Positions 1 through 6,369 of a DNA stretch of 9,602 bases are shown here, piece by piece; within the stretch, counting starts at the first letter, position 1; every line of letters starts with the position of its first letter. The position numbers were made by a program, and so were the translations under genes. The notes under the pieces are model-generated. The model had not been told where the DNA came from and did not search any database. It saw nothing but the letters and a program-made list of their open reading frames with translations. This stretch comes from Eubacteriales bacterium (GTDB taxonomy: Bacteria > Bacillota_A > Clostridia > Lachnospirales > Lachnospiraceae): the NCBI GenBank assembly GCA_030533315.1, contig JAUNJL010000084.1, positions 1 to 9,602 of the forward strand. The letters run 5' to 3'.

Positions 1-119
1 AGCTCGTTCATATTCATTTCTTTATGCTCCAGGAGAAGCTGGATGAGACGGATGCGAAGCTCTGATCCCAAAGCTTTAAACAGAGGGACGGCCTGATCCA
101 GGCTTTTGATGTACAGCAT
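1..119 (-). CDS. ArsR-like winged-helix regulator, N-terminal part only
   Basis: Partial gene that runs off the left edge; about 39 complete codons are visible. The ATG at 119-117 is preceded by AGAGAGG (complement of 130-136) about 10 nt upstream, and by a near-consensus promoter at 222-250. The visible protein starts MLYIKSLDQAVPLFKALGSE and continues LRIRLIQLLLEHKEMNMNEL, the usual first helices of an ArsR-type winged-helix domain (residues about 10-40). The LRIRLIQLLLEH segment lines up with LRFMVFDLIRRQGG of the regulator at 3008-3871, so the two are probably paralogues. The gene diverges from the GH43 gene at 293 across a 173-bp gap, so control of that gene and of itself is a reasonable inference. 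The effector domain is outside the window, so ligand and sign of control cannot be judged. Confidence 0.75.
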   Translation of the reverse strand, partial: MLYIKSLDQAVPLFKALGSELRIRLIQLLLEHKEMNMNE

Positions 120-221
120 GATGTTTTTACCTCTCTTAAAAGATATGGATGCCCATGATATGGGCGGCTCTTCATTTTCCGCAGGGTGAAAATGGCAGGG
201 GTGAATAGTAACATTTTGTTT

Positions 222-250
222 ATTATATCGGATAGAAGTGGAATTATCAA
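222..250 (-). promoter_or_regulatory. SigmaA-type promoter for the left regulator
   Basis: On the minus strand, TTGATA (250-245) and a perfect TATAAT (227-222) are separated by exactly 17 bp. The predicted transcription start is near 215, giving a leader of about 95 nt before the regulator ATG at 119. This is one of the two best promoter matches in the window and points away from the GH43 operon. Confidence 0.75.
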
Positions 251-263
251 TAAAATATTTTAT
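250..263. promoter_or_regulatory. 14-bp perfect palindrome, candidate operator
   Basis: ATAAAATATTTTAT is a perfect palindrome in the divergent gap between the left regulator and the GH43 gene. It touches the -35 element of the regulator promoter and contains TAAAAT (251-256), a possible -10 for the GH43 gene, although no good -35 accompanies it. A bound regulator here could affect both directions. AT-rich palindromes arise by chance fairly easily, so this is only a candidate. Confidence 0.35.
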
Positions 264-292
264 GAAAACCTAAACAAAAAGGAGGACTTTGT

Positions 293-1246
293 ATGAAACA
301 GGAAGTGAAATATAACGAGCCATGGATTTTGCAGAGAGCAGATCCTTATGTGTACCGCCACACCGACGGAACCTATTATTTCACCGCCTCCGTGCCGGCC
401 TACGATGCCATTGTCCTGCGAAAAAGCGATACCCTGGACGGGCTGAAGGACGCCCCGGAGACCGTCGTGTGGAAAAAGCATGAGAGCGGCATTATGAGCG
501 AGCATATCTGGGCGCCGGAGCTGCATTATCTGGACGGAAAATGGTACATCTATTTTGCCGGAGGGGACAAGGACGACGTGTGGGCCATCCGTCCCTACGT
601 GCTGGAGTGCGCCGACGAGGATCCCATTACCGGGACTTGGGTGGAAAAAGGAAAAATGCAGAGGGCGGATGAGGACGTTTTCTCCTTCGAGGCCTTTTCT
701 TTGGACGCCACTGTTTTTGAGAACAAGGGAAAGCACTACTATGTGTGGGCGGAGAAGGTGAGCGTAGGGCCTCAGATCTCCAATCTTTACATTGCCGAGA
801 TGGAGAGCCCCTATAAGCTGAAGACCGTCCAGGTGCTCCTTACCACGCCGGATTACGATTGGGAGCGGGTGGGCTTCTGGGTCAACGAGGGACCTGCGGT
901 GATCCACCATGATGGAAAGATCTACCTGACCTTCTCCGCTTCGGAGACGGGAGCCGCCTACTGTATGGGGATGCTTACCGCCTCGGAGGATTCGGACCTT
1001 CTGGATCCTCTGTCCTGGAAAAAGGACCGTTATCCCGTGCTGAAGACAGACGGGGAGAAGGGCATTTACGGGCCGGGCCACAACTCCTTTACCGTAGACG
1101 AGGAGGGCAGTCCGGTGATGGTTTACCATGCCAGGACTGAAGAAAAGATCGAGGGAAATCCCCTCTACAATCCAAACCGTCACGCCATGCTGATGAAGAT
1201 CCGCTGGGATGGCGAGACGGGACGTCCCGTATTTTCCTACGAATAG
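293..1246 (+). CDS. GH43 exo-alpha-L-arabinofuranosidase-like enzyme, cytoplasmic
   Basis: Predicted glycoside hydrolase family 43 protein of 317 aa, a single five-bladed beta-propeller with no signal peptide, so it should act in the cytoplasm. The three expected acidic residues are visible: Asp17 in RADPYVY (general base), Asp138 in FSLDATVF (pKa-modulating) and Glu199 in VNEGPAVI (general acid). GPGHNSF (residues 260-266) supplies the conserved His seen at the propeller centre in many GH43 enzymes. The overall pattern, including MSEHIWAPE and WAIRPYVLECA, resembles exo-1,5-alpha-L-arabinofuranosidases of the GH43_26 type. The subfamily call is from memory of the family, not from a search. 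AAGGAGG at 279-285 sits 7 nt before the ATG. The gene leads a probable two-gene operon with the secreted GH43 and diverges from an ArsR-like regulator. It likely trims imported arabino-oligosaccharides to L-arabinose; a xylosidase or galactan-related activity is less likely. Confidence 0.85.
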   Translation: MKQEVKYNEPWILQRADPYVYRHTDGTYYFTASVPAYDAIVLRKSDTLDGLKDAPETVVWKKHESGIMSEHIWAPELHYLDGKWYIYFAGGDKDDVWAIRPYVLECADEDPITGTWVEKGKMQRADEDVFSFEAFSLDATVFENKGKHYYVWAEKVSVGPQISNLYIAEMESPYKLKTVQVLLTTPDYDWERVGFWVNEGPAVIHHDGKIYLTFSASETGAAYCMGMLTASEDSDLLDPLSWKKDRYPVLKTDGEKGIYGPGHNSFTVDEEGSPVMVYHARTEEKIEGNPLYNPNRHAMLMKIRWDGETGRPVFSYE

Positions 1247-1296
1247 GAGGCCGGGAGGAGCCGCCCGCCAATAAGGGCGCGGAAACGTTATGAAAG

Positions 1297-1313
1297 AGGG
1301 GCCCTGGGCCCTT
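1297..1313 (+). other. GC-rich hairpin between the two GH43 genes
   Basis: AGGGGCC and GGCCCTT pair over 7 bp (one G-U) around a 3-nt loop, 25 nt before the second GH43 start codon. No T-tract follows, so it is not a terminator. It could slow ribosome loading or protect a processed mRNA end, but it may have no function. Confidence 0.4.
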
Positions 1314-1337
1314 CGCCATCAGGATATGGAGGTTATG

Positions 1338-2861
1338 ATGAAAAAGTGGAAGTTATTCCTGGGCGTGCTGTGTGCCGCCCTGGCAGGAGCGCAGGCTGTC
1401 TGCGCAGAAGAGACAGAAGAGACAACGGCCGCGGAGGCCAATTACAAAAAGGGCGGCTTTACCGCCGGAGTTTCCGTCCATGATCCCTCTCTCATCGAGG
1501 TGGACGGGACCTACTATATTTTTGGCTCCCACATGGAGTCCGCGAAATCCACGGATCTGAAAAACTGGACCAGCTTTTCGTCCGGCGTGGACGCGGACAA
1601 TCCTCTCTTTGACAATTTGTTTGACGGCGCAGAGGAGGGAGACCCCGCCGCCTTCACCTACGTGGGGAAAAACGATCAGGACTGGTATTCCGTGTGGGCC
1701 CCGGATGTGATCTACAACGAGGTTATGGGAAAATATGTGATGTATTTCTGCACCACCTCCTCCTATGTGAAGTCCAACCTTTGCTTTGCCACGGCGGACA
1801 ATGTGGAGGGACCTTATCACTACGTGGACACCTTCCTGTATTCCGGCTACAATTACCATGACGTAAAGGAGAGCAATGTGGAGGAACTGATGGGGACGGA
1901 TCCCAGGCCCTACACCGGCTCCTCCTATGACAACAACAACTGGCCCAACTGCATCGACCCGGACGTTTTCTATGATGAGGAGGGAAGGATGTGGATGGTG
2001 TACGGTTCCTGGTCCGGCGGGATCTTCCTGCTGGAGATCGACCAGGAGACCGGTTATCCCATTCATCCCCAGGCAGATGAGGAAAACCATGTGGACAGCT
2101 ACTACGGCAAAAAGCTTTTGGGCGGCTACCACAATTCCATCGAGGGTCCTCACATTCTTTATGATGAGGTCAGCGGCTACTATTACCTTTTCCTTTCCTA
2201 CGGAAATCTTCAGGCAAAGGGCGGCTACCAGATCCGTCTGTTCCGCTGCGACACCGTGGACGGCACTTATACCGACGCGGCAGGAAAGGATATGTACCTC
2301 TTTGTGGAGCACAAGGACCGGGGCTTAAAGATGATGGGCAACTATACCTTCCCCAGCCTGACCCAGACCTACATGGCTCCCGGCGGTCAGTCTGCCTTCA
2401 CCGATGAGGACGGAAAGATGTATGTGGTGTACCATCAGCGGTTTGCCAAGATGGGCGAGCTCCATGAGCCCAGAGTCCATCAGCTGTTCCGCACAAAGGA
2501 CGGCTGGCTGGTGGCAGCTCCCTTCGCGGCTTCTGGGGAGACCCTGAAGGAGGACGGTTACGGCGCAAAGGAGATCGCCGGTACCTACTATCTGGTAAAT
2601 CATGGAACGGACATTGGCTCCGCGGTACATAAGCCGGTGGAGATCCAGCTAAAGGAGGACGGCACCCTCACCGGCGAGGAGCTGGAGGGGAGCTGGACGG
2701 CTGAGGAGGGGACGCCTTATGTGGAGGTGACCTTAGGAGAGACGGTGTACTCCGGCGTTGTCCTGGAGATGACCGACGAATCCGGCAACCAGACTATGTG
2801 CTTCTCGGCGGCAGGGACTAACAACGAGACCCTGTGGGGCGTGAAGTACCTGGGAGAATAA
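1338..2861 (+). CDS. Secreted GH43 endo-1,5-alpha-L-arabinanase-like enzyme
   Basis: Predicted extracellular arabinanase of 507 aa. A Sec signal peptide is clear: a Lys-rich start (MKKWK), a hydrophobic core and a likely cleavage after VCA (residue 23). The Cys at 22 does not form a lipobox, so the product should be released. The catalytic propeller spans about residues 45-395, with Asp49 in VHDPSLIEV, Asp207 in CIDPDVFYDEEG and Glu269 in NSIEGPHILYD as base, modulator and acid. Residues about 405-507 form a small beta-rich C-terminal domain, as in Abn2-type (GH43_4-like) arabinanases. The ATG at 1338 is chosen because GGAGG (1328-1332) lies 5 nt upstream and the signal peptide begins there; ATG 1335 is also possible. 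An in-frame ATG at 1290 has no ribosome site and would bury the signal peptide. It follows the first GH43 by 91 nt with no terminator between, so they are probably cotranscribed. Its role is cutting arabinan outside the cell to feed the transporter. Confidence 0.85.
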   Translation: MKKWKLFLGVLCAALAGAQAVCAEETEETTAAEANYKKGGFTAGVSVHDPSLIEVDGTYYIFGSHMESAKSTDLKNWTSFSSGVDADNPLFDNLFDGAEEGDPAAFTYVGKNDQDWYSVWAPDVIYNEVMGKYVMYFCTTSSYVKSNLCFATADNVEGPYHYVDTFLYSGYNYHDVKESNVEELMGTDPRPYTGSSYDNNNWPNCIDPDVFYDEEGRMWMVYGSWSGGIFLLEIDQETGYPIHPQADEENHVDSYYGKKLLGGYHNSIEGPHILYDEVSGYYYLFLSYGNLQAKGGYQIRLFRCDTVDGTYTDAAGKDMYLFVEHKDRGLKMMGNYTFPSLTQTYMAPGGQSAFTDEDGKMYVVYHQRFAKMGELHEPRVHQLFRTKDGWLVAAPFAASGETLKEDGYGAKEIAGTYYLVNHGTDIGSAVHKPVEIQLKEDGTLTGEELEGSWTAEEGTPYVEVTLGETVYSGVVLEMTDESGNQTMCFSAAGTNNETLWGVKYLGE

Positions 2862-2904
2862 GAGCAATCGAGCAGGGAAGCTTTATCGCCCCTACTCGCC
2901 GCGC

Positions 2905-2945
2905 GGCCCGTATGCCGCATAGCAGCAAATTTCCTCATACGGGCC
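2905..2945. repeat. 10-bp inverted repeat with nested short palindrome
   Basis: GGCCCGTATG (2905-2914) and CATACGGGCC (2936-2945) are perfect complements around a 21-nt loop. Inside lies TATGCCGCATA, a second small palindrome that competes with the outer stem. It sits in the gap after the GH43 operon, just before the terminator, and belongs to no gene. The compact mosaic look is typical of small dispersed intergenic palindromic repeats, but only one copy is in this window. Confidence 0.55.
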
Positions 2946-2954
2946 TGTGCATAT

Positions 2955-3002
2955 AAAAAAAGCCCGGGGGCGCTTCTAAAAAAGGAGCGCTCCCGGGCTT
3001 TT
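2955..3002. terminator. Bidirectional intrinsic terminator
   Basis: A GC-rich stem is formed by GCCCGGGGGCGCTTC (2962-2976) and GAGCGCTCCCGGGC (2985-2998), with one G-U in the lower part. It is flanked by seven A residues (2955-2961) on the left and TTTT (2999-3002) on the right. It can therefore stop the GH43 operon arriving from the left and the convergent regulator gene from the right, whose stop codon is only about 5 bp away. The T-tract for the minus-strand transcript is the stronger one. Confidence 0.9.
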
Positions 3003-3007
3003 GAGCT

Positions 3008-3871
3008 TTACCGCCCCCGGTAGCGGATGGAAAGCTGGAGATTTTGGCCGTAGTCCCCGAAGCCGTTTCCAAACAGGGTGATCCCCCTGGGGTTTGGGGA
3101 GTCCGGTAATACGCTGAACCGGAATTTCAGGATGGACTGGCAGGTGAGGCCCAGGCTGGCGGGAGTGACGTCAGAGAGCCTTTCCTTGTCCAAAAAGACG
3201 CCCTGGCCGGTGACGGACAGCTTTTTCTGGAGGCCGTACTGGTTCAGGAAGGGAAACCACCAGGAAGGGTTCGCTTTTCCCCGGCGGTCCCCGTAGTCCC
3301 CGGGGCTTGTCCAGACGCCCAGGGTGACGCCGTTTAAGGAAAAGGTGATGTCTGAGGGCCAGTGCTCCTCAAAGCGTGGAGCCTCGGAGCTGATCTCAAA
3401 GGTGAGGGCCAGCTCGTCGATCACGCTCTCCCCGGGGATGAAATTAGGCAGGATGTACTCCACGTAGCCGGTGGTGAACCAGAGGATATCCGCCTGGCCG
3501 TGGGTGGGATGGGCGAAGTACCGGGGCTCGTCCAGCTGGCCGATAAAGGAGGAGGCGGTGGCCAGGCCGCAGGTGGGAGTTACGGAAAAATCGCTGTAGG
3601 CGCCCACGGGGACCTCCGCGCTGTACAGGGGGGAGGGCTGGTTCTTGGCCGACAGGTCGATGACCAGCTGTCCCATATCTCCGCTGACATAGCAGCACTT
3701 CTGGGTGCCGTGCTCCAGGGATTTATCTACCAGATAGATGAGGCCGCATTTTTTTAAGGTAAGGATGTGGGGAGACAAGGTGGTGATGGGGATGTCCAGA
3801 GTCCTGGCGATCTCCTTGATGCTCATCCCTCCCTGCCGCCGTATCAGGTCAAACACCATGAACCGGAGCAA
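3008..3871 (-). CDS. ArsR-like winged-helix regulator with large C-terminal domain
   Basis: Predicted transcriptional regulator of up to 287 aa. Residues about 1-60 form a winged helix-turn-helix, with MSIKEIARTLDIPITTLSPHI as the recognition region. Residues about 85-287 form a beta-rich domain with many aromatic residues (VWTSPGDYGDRRG, NPSWWFPF, GNGFGDYGQN), far larger than in classic metal-sensing ArsR proteins. I know this layout from ArsR-type regulators beside arabinofuranosidase genes in Clostridia and Bacilli; a sugar-sensing role for the C-terminal part is inference. No metal-binding Cys cluster of the ArsR type is apparent. The start is uncertain: TTG 3871 retains most of helix 1, ATG 3859 is the first ATG, and neither has a Shine-Dalgarno sequence. 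Compared with the paralogue at 1-119, about 20 N-terminal residues are missing. The gene diverges from the transporter operon over 133 bp and probably controls it, possibly along with itself. Confidence 0.8.
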   Translation of the reverse strand: MLRFMVFDLIRRQGGMSIKEIARTLDIPITTLSPHILTLKKCGLIYLVDKSLEHGTQKCCYVSGDMGQLVIDLSAKNQPSPLYSAEVPVGAYSDFSVTPTCGLATASSFIGQLDEPRYFAHPTHGQADILWFTTGYVEYILPNFIPGESVIDELALTFEISSEAPRFEEHWPSDITFSLNGVTLGVWTSPGDYGDRRGKANPSWWFPFLNQYGLQKKLSVTGQGVFLDKERLSDVTPASLGLTCQSILKFRFSVLPDSPNPRGITLFGNGFGDYGQNLQLSIRYRGR

Positions 3872-3881
3872 AAAAAAAATA

Positions 3882-3893
3882 AATTGTGCAAAT
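3882..3893. promoter_or_regulatory. Operator-like site 1 (AATTGTGCAAAT)
   Basis: This near-palindrome matches 10 of 12 bases of the perfect palindrome at 3950-3961. It overlaps the predicted transcription start region of the regulator gene, where a bound protein would block transcription. The two related sites in one short divergent gap suggest binding sites for the adjacent regulator. Confidence 0.4.
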
Positions 3894-3900
3894 TAACGAT

Positions 3901-3929
3901 ACTGTACGGGCTGGACGATTCTTTTACAA
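3901..3929 (-). promoter_or_regulatory. Possible promoter for the right regulator
   Basis: On the minus strand, TTGTAA (3929-3924) and TACAGT (3906-3901) are separated by 17 bp. Each matches the sigmaA consensus at four of six bases. The predicted start near 3894 would leave a leader of only 20-35 nt before TTG 3871 or ATG 3859. No comparably good promoter was found by eye for the transporter operon in the other direction. Confidence 0.4.
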
Positions 3930-3949
3930 AATATGGGACTGATTGGCTG

Positions 3950-3961
3950 ATTTGTACAAAT
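3950..3961. promoter_or_regulatory. Operator-like site 2, perfect palindrome ATTTGTACAAAT
   Basis: This 12-bp perfect palindrome lies 43 bp upstream of the binding-protein start codon, in the gap shared with the divergent regulator. A 10/12 copy lies at 3882-3893, 68 bp away centre to centre. It is the best candidate in the window for the binding site of the ArsR-like regulator, although no binding motif for this regulator group is known to me. Confidence 0.5.
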
Positions 3962-4004
3962 TTGTGCCGGAAAGCGAACAAATTTTATGTAAGGAGGATG
4001 TTTT

Positions 4005-5369
4005 ATGAAAACGAAAAAGTTGTTTGCGCTTTTGCTGAGCGCTGCTATGGCAGTTACCAGCATGAGCATGACCGCAACCGTGTTTGCTGAGGAAGAGGCT
4101 GAGGAAGGCGCTCCAACAGCAGTCACCACCGTTGGACCAGAAGACGGTACCAAGTTCGAGATGTGGTCCTTCGTAGACCTGCACAATGAGTTCTACGGAA
4201 AGATGGTTGAGAAGTGGAACGAGGAGAATCCGGACAAGCAGATCCAGATCACCTTCAGTACATATCCATACTCCGACATGCACAACAAGCTGATGATGTC
4301 CCTGCAGGCCGGCAAGGGCGCTCCTGACATGTGCGACATCGAGATCGGACAGTTCCCCAACTACATCGGCGATGACTGCCCGCTGGTTGGCTTAAATGAT
4401 GCCCTTGCTCCATACGAGGACACCATGGTTCAGGCAAGACTTGACGTTTACTCCAAGGCAGACGGCACCCGCATCGGTGTTCCCTTCCATGTAGGCGCTA
4501 CCGTTATGTACTGGAACGCAGAGCTGCTTGAGTCCTATGGCCTTGACTATAAGTCCGTAAAGACCTGGGATGATTACACCAAGCTTGGCGAGGAGCTGAA
4601 AGAGGCTTCTAACGGCGAGGTTTATCTGACCTCCGTTGATACCGGCGGCGTTGACTGGATGTGGATCGCTATGGCTGAGTGCGGCGAAGACTGGACCGGC
4701 GGCCCGGACGGAACTGTAAACGTACAGCTTGATTCCGTTAAGAACATGATGACCATGCAGCAGGGATGGCTGAACGATGGTATCGCCATGATCTCCACAG
4801 ACGGACATGTGGACCTTGAGGCTGGCTTCAACAACATCATGGAAGGCAAGATCGCTTCCTTCCCCAAGGCTATGTGGTACATGAGCCGTTTCAAAGATTA
4901 TATGCCTGAGATGAAGGGTAAATTCGACATCACTACCTGCCCGGTATTTGAAGAGGGACAGAAGTGCTCCGTTGGTATCGGCGGTACTGGTACGGTTGTA
5001 ACACAGCAGTGCGAGGATCCTGAGCTTGCAGCTGAGTGGCTTGCATGGGCAAAATGCTCTGAGGACGGCGAGTCCTTCATCTGGAACGAGCTTGGCTTTG
5101 ACGTTTGCAACACCGCTCTGTGGTCTGACGAGGCATTTGCTTACGATGACTCCAATGTATACAACACATTCTTCCGTGTAAAACCATACGAGGTACTGAA
5201 CCAGCTGGCAGAGGCTGACGCCATCGGTACGGTTTACACCACAAAGAATTCTCCTACATTGAACGATTATATGTGTACCACCACTCTGAACTATGTGTTC
5301 GAGGACGGCATGGATGTAGAGGAAGCTCTGCAGGATGCACAGGATTATCTGGACTTTGAGCTTGAATAA
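4005..5369 (+). CDS. Sugar ABC transporter substrate-binding protein
   Basis: Predicted extracellular solute-binding protein (454 aa) of the CUT1 / family 1 type, probably binding arabino-oligosaccharides by context. The start MKTKKLFALLLSAAM and a likely cleavage after VFA (residue 28) form a signal peptide of the ordinary Sec type, followed by an acidic linker (EEEAEEG). No Cys occurs in the first 40 residues, so there is no lipobox, which is unusual for a Gram-positive binding protein. Typical internal features are WSFVDLHNEFYGKMVEKWNE (a periplasmic-binding fold strand and helix), LQAGKGAPDMCDIEIGQF and VPFHVGATVMYWNAELLE. AAGGAGG ends 6 nt before the ATG. Codon use (many GTT, GTA, GCT, CTT) differs from the flanking enzymes and suggests high expression. 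Two permease genes follow. It fills the role of AraN of Bacillus, but orthology was not tested. Confidence 0.9.
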   Translation: MKTKKLFALLLSAAMAVTSMSMTATVFAEEEAEEGAPTAVTTVGPEDGTKFEMWSFVDLHNEFYGKMVEKWNEENPDKQIQITFSTYPYSDMHNKLMMSLQAGKGAPDMCDIEIGQFPNYIGDDCPLVGLNDALAPYEDTMVQARLDVYSKADGTRIGVPFHVGATVMYWNAELLESYGLDYKSVKTWDDYTKLGEELKEASNGEVYLTSVDTGGVDWMWIAMAECGEDWTGGPDGTVNVQLDSVKNMMTMQQGWLNDGIAMISTDGHVDLEAGFNNIMEGKIASFPKAMWYMSRFKDYMPEMKGKFDITTCPVFEEGQKCSVGIGGTGTVVTQQCEDPELAAEWLAWAKCSEDGESFIWNELGFDVCNTALWSDEAFAYDDSNVYNTFFRVKPYEVLNQLAEADAIGTVYTTKNSPTLNDYMCTTTLNYVFEDGMDVEEALQDAQDYLDFELE

Positions 5370-5384
5370 GCATCAGTGATACCA

Positions 5385-5419
5385 GGCAGGGCCCGGGAAT
5401 CCCATTCCCGGGCCTTGCC
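5385..5419 (+). other. 16-bp hairpin between binding protein and permease genes
   Basis: 5385-5400 pairs with 5404-5419 over 16 bp (one G-U), closing a 3-nt loop. The core is GGCCCGGGAAT against ATTCCCGGGCC. It begins 15 nt after the binding-protein stop codon. The bases after it (ATTGTGTATGG) are not a T-tract, so full termination is unlikely. Such hairpins after binding-protein genes, as at malE-malF, are known to stabilise the upstream mRNA or lower downstream expression. That role is inferred here. Confidence 0.8.
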
Positions 5420-5468
5420 ATTGTGTATGGCAAAGACGCTCTGTGCGTATGAAAAGGAGGAAGATACA

Positions 5469-6368
5469 GTGAATAAAATCAAAAAGATACTGTATTCGCA
5501 GAAGGTGGCTCCTTATGTATTTGTGCTTCCTTTTGTGCTTAGTCTTTTGATATTCTGGCTGTACCCGCTGATCAGCGGTATCGTTATGAGCTTCCAGAAG
5601 ATCACCTTCGGGGGAGCCGAGTGGGTGGGAGTTTCCCATTATCAAAAGCTTTTGTCGGATAAATTCTTCAAGACTGCCGTATTTAACAGCGTGGAGTACA
5701 TGCTCCTGACGCTGCTCCTTCTGATCCCCATTCCCATGCTTCTCGCCGTTCTTATGGAGAGCCGCCTCACGAAGGCGAAGGGCGTGTGGAAGGTGATCAT
5801 GTACATCCCGGCCCTGACCTCCGTAGTAATCTCCGGTATGCTTTTCCGTTTGATGTTTTCCGAGGGCGACAACGGACAGATGAACCAGCTCCTTCACTTT
5901 TTCGGACGGGCCAGCATTCCCTGGCTGAAGGAAAAGACCACCGCATGGGTAGCCCTGCTGCTTCTGTGTATGTGGAGATGGACCGGCGTAAATATGCTGT
6001 ACTTTATTTCCGGTCTGAAGAGCATTGACTCATCCCTTTATGAGTCCGCCGACATCGACGGGGCCAGTGCAAAGCAGAAATTCTGGTATGTAACACTTCC
6101 TCTGTTAAAGCCCACGACGATTTACGTTATCACCATTTCCGTGTACGCAGGCCTGGCCATGTTCCTGGAGAGCTTCATGCTGTGGAACGGCAATGCTTCC
6201 CCGAAGAACATCGGTCTCACCATCGTTGGTTACCTGTATAAACGAGGAATCGAGAAGAATGACATGGGCTACGCCTGCGCCGTTGGTATCGTGCTGCTGG
6301 TGATCGCCCTTGTGATCAACATCGTGCAGCTTGTAGCGACCGGTACATTCAAAAAGGAGGAAAAGTGA
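5469..6368 (+). CDS. Sugar ABC transporter permease (MalF-like)
   Basis: Predicted inner permease subunit of a CUT1 sugar importer, 299 aa. Hydrophobic segments lie near residues 13-37, 71-96, 108-130, 158-180, 215-235 and 268-291, giving about six membrane passes. The cytoplasmic EAA loop that docks on the ATPase is at about 190-215 (YESADIDGASAKQKFWYVTL). The start is GTG 5469, because AGGAGG (5455-5460) lies 8 nt upstream and MNKIKKILYSQKVAPY is a normal N-terminus. An in-frame ATG at 5376 would translate the intergenic hairpin and lacks a ribosome site. The next permease starts one base after this stop codon, so translation is probably coupled. It corresponds in role to AraP-type proteins; the substrate is assigned from context only. 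Confidence 0.9.
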   Translation: MNKIKKILYSQKVAPYVFVLPFVLSLLIFWLYPLISGIVMSFQKITFGGAEWVGVSHYQKLLSDKFFKTAVFNSVEYMLLTLLLLIPIPMLLAVLMESRLTKAKGVWKVIMYIPALTSVVISGMLFRLMFSEGDNGQMNQLLHFFGRASIPWLKEKTTAWVALLLLCMWRWTGVNMLYFISGLKSIDSSLYESADIDGASAKQKFWYVTLPLLKPTTIYVITISVYAGLAMFLESFMLWNGNASPKNIGLTIVGYLYKRGIEKNDMGYACAVGIVLLVIALVINIVQLVATGTFKKEEK

Positions 6369-6369
6369 T

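Noticed and set aside
14..250. 78-aa minus-strand frame at the left edge
   Set aside because: It overlaps the ArsR-like regulator start in another frame, and its own start lies upstream of the predicted promoter start site.
260..1183. 307-aa antisense frame under the first GH43 gene
   Set aside because: It is a shadow of a gene with clear catalytic motifs on the plus strand; it has no family features or ribosome site.
1290..1337. Upstream ATG extending the secreted GH43 gene by 16 codons
   Set aside because: No ribosome site precedes it, and it would place a non-signal sequence in front of a clear signal peptide starting at 1338.
1395..1406. Lipobox in the secreted GH43 signal peptide
   Set aside because: The Cys at residue 22 is preceded by AQAV, not the L-A/S-G/A pattern; an ordinary VCA cleavage site fits better.
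1353..2312. 319-aa antisense frame under the second GH43 gene
   Set aside because: Low-complexity His/Val/Gly-rich translation typical of the reverse of a GC-rich gene; no support.
3970..3983. Possible CcpA cre site (GGAAAGCGAACAAA)
   Set aside because: The central AGCG fits, but at least three other consensus positions fail, including the right arm.
5376..5468. Upstream ATG extending the first permease by 31 codons
   Set aside because: The extension translates the intergenic hairpin; the GTG at 5469 has AGGAGG at ideal spacing and a normal permease N-terminus.
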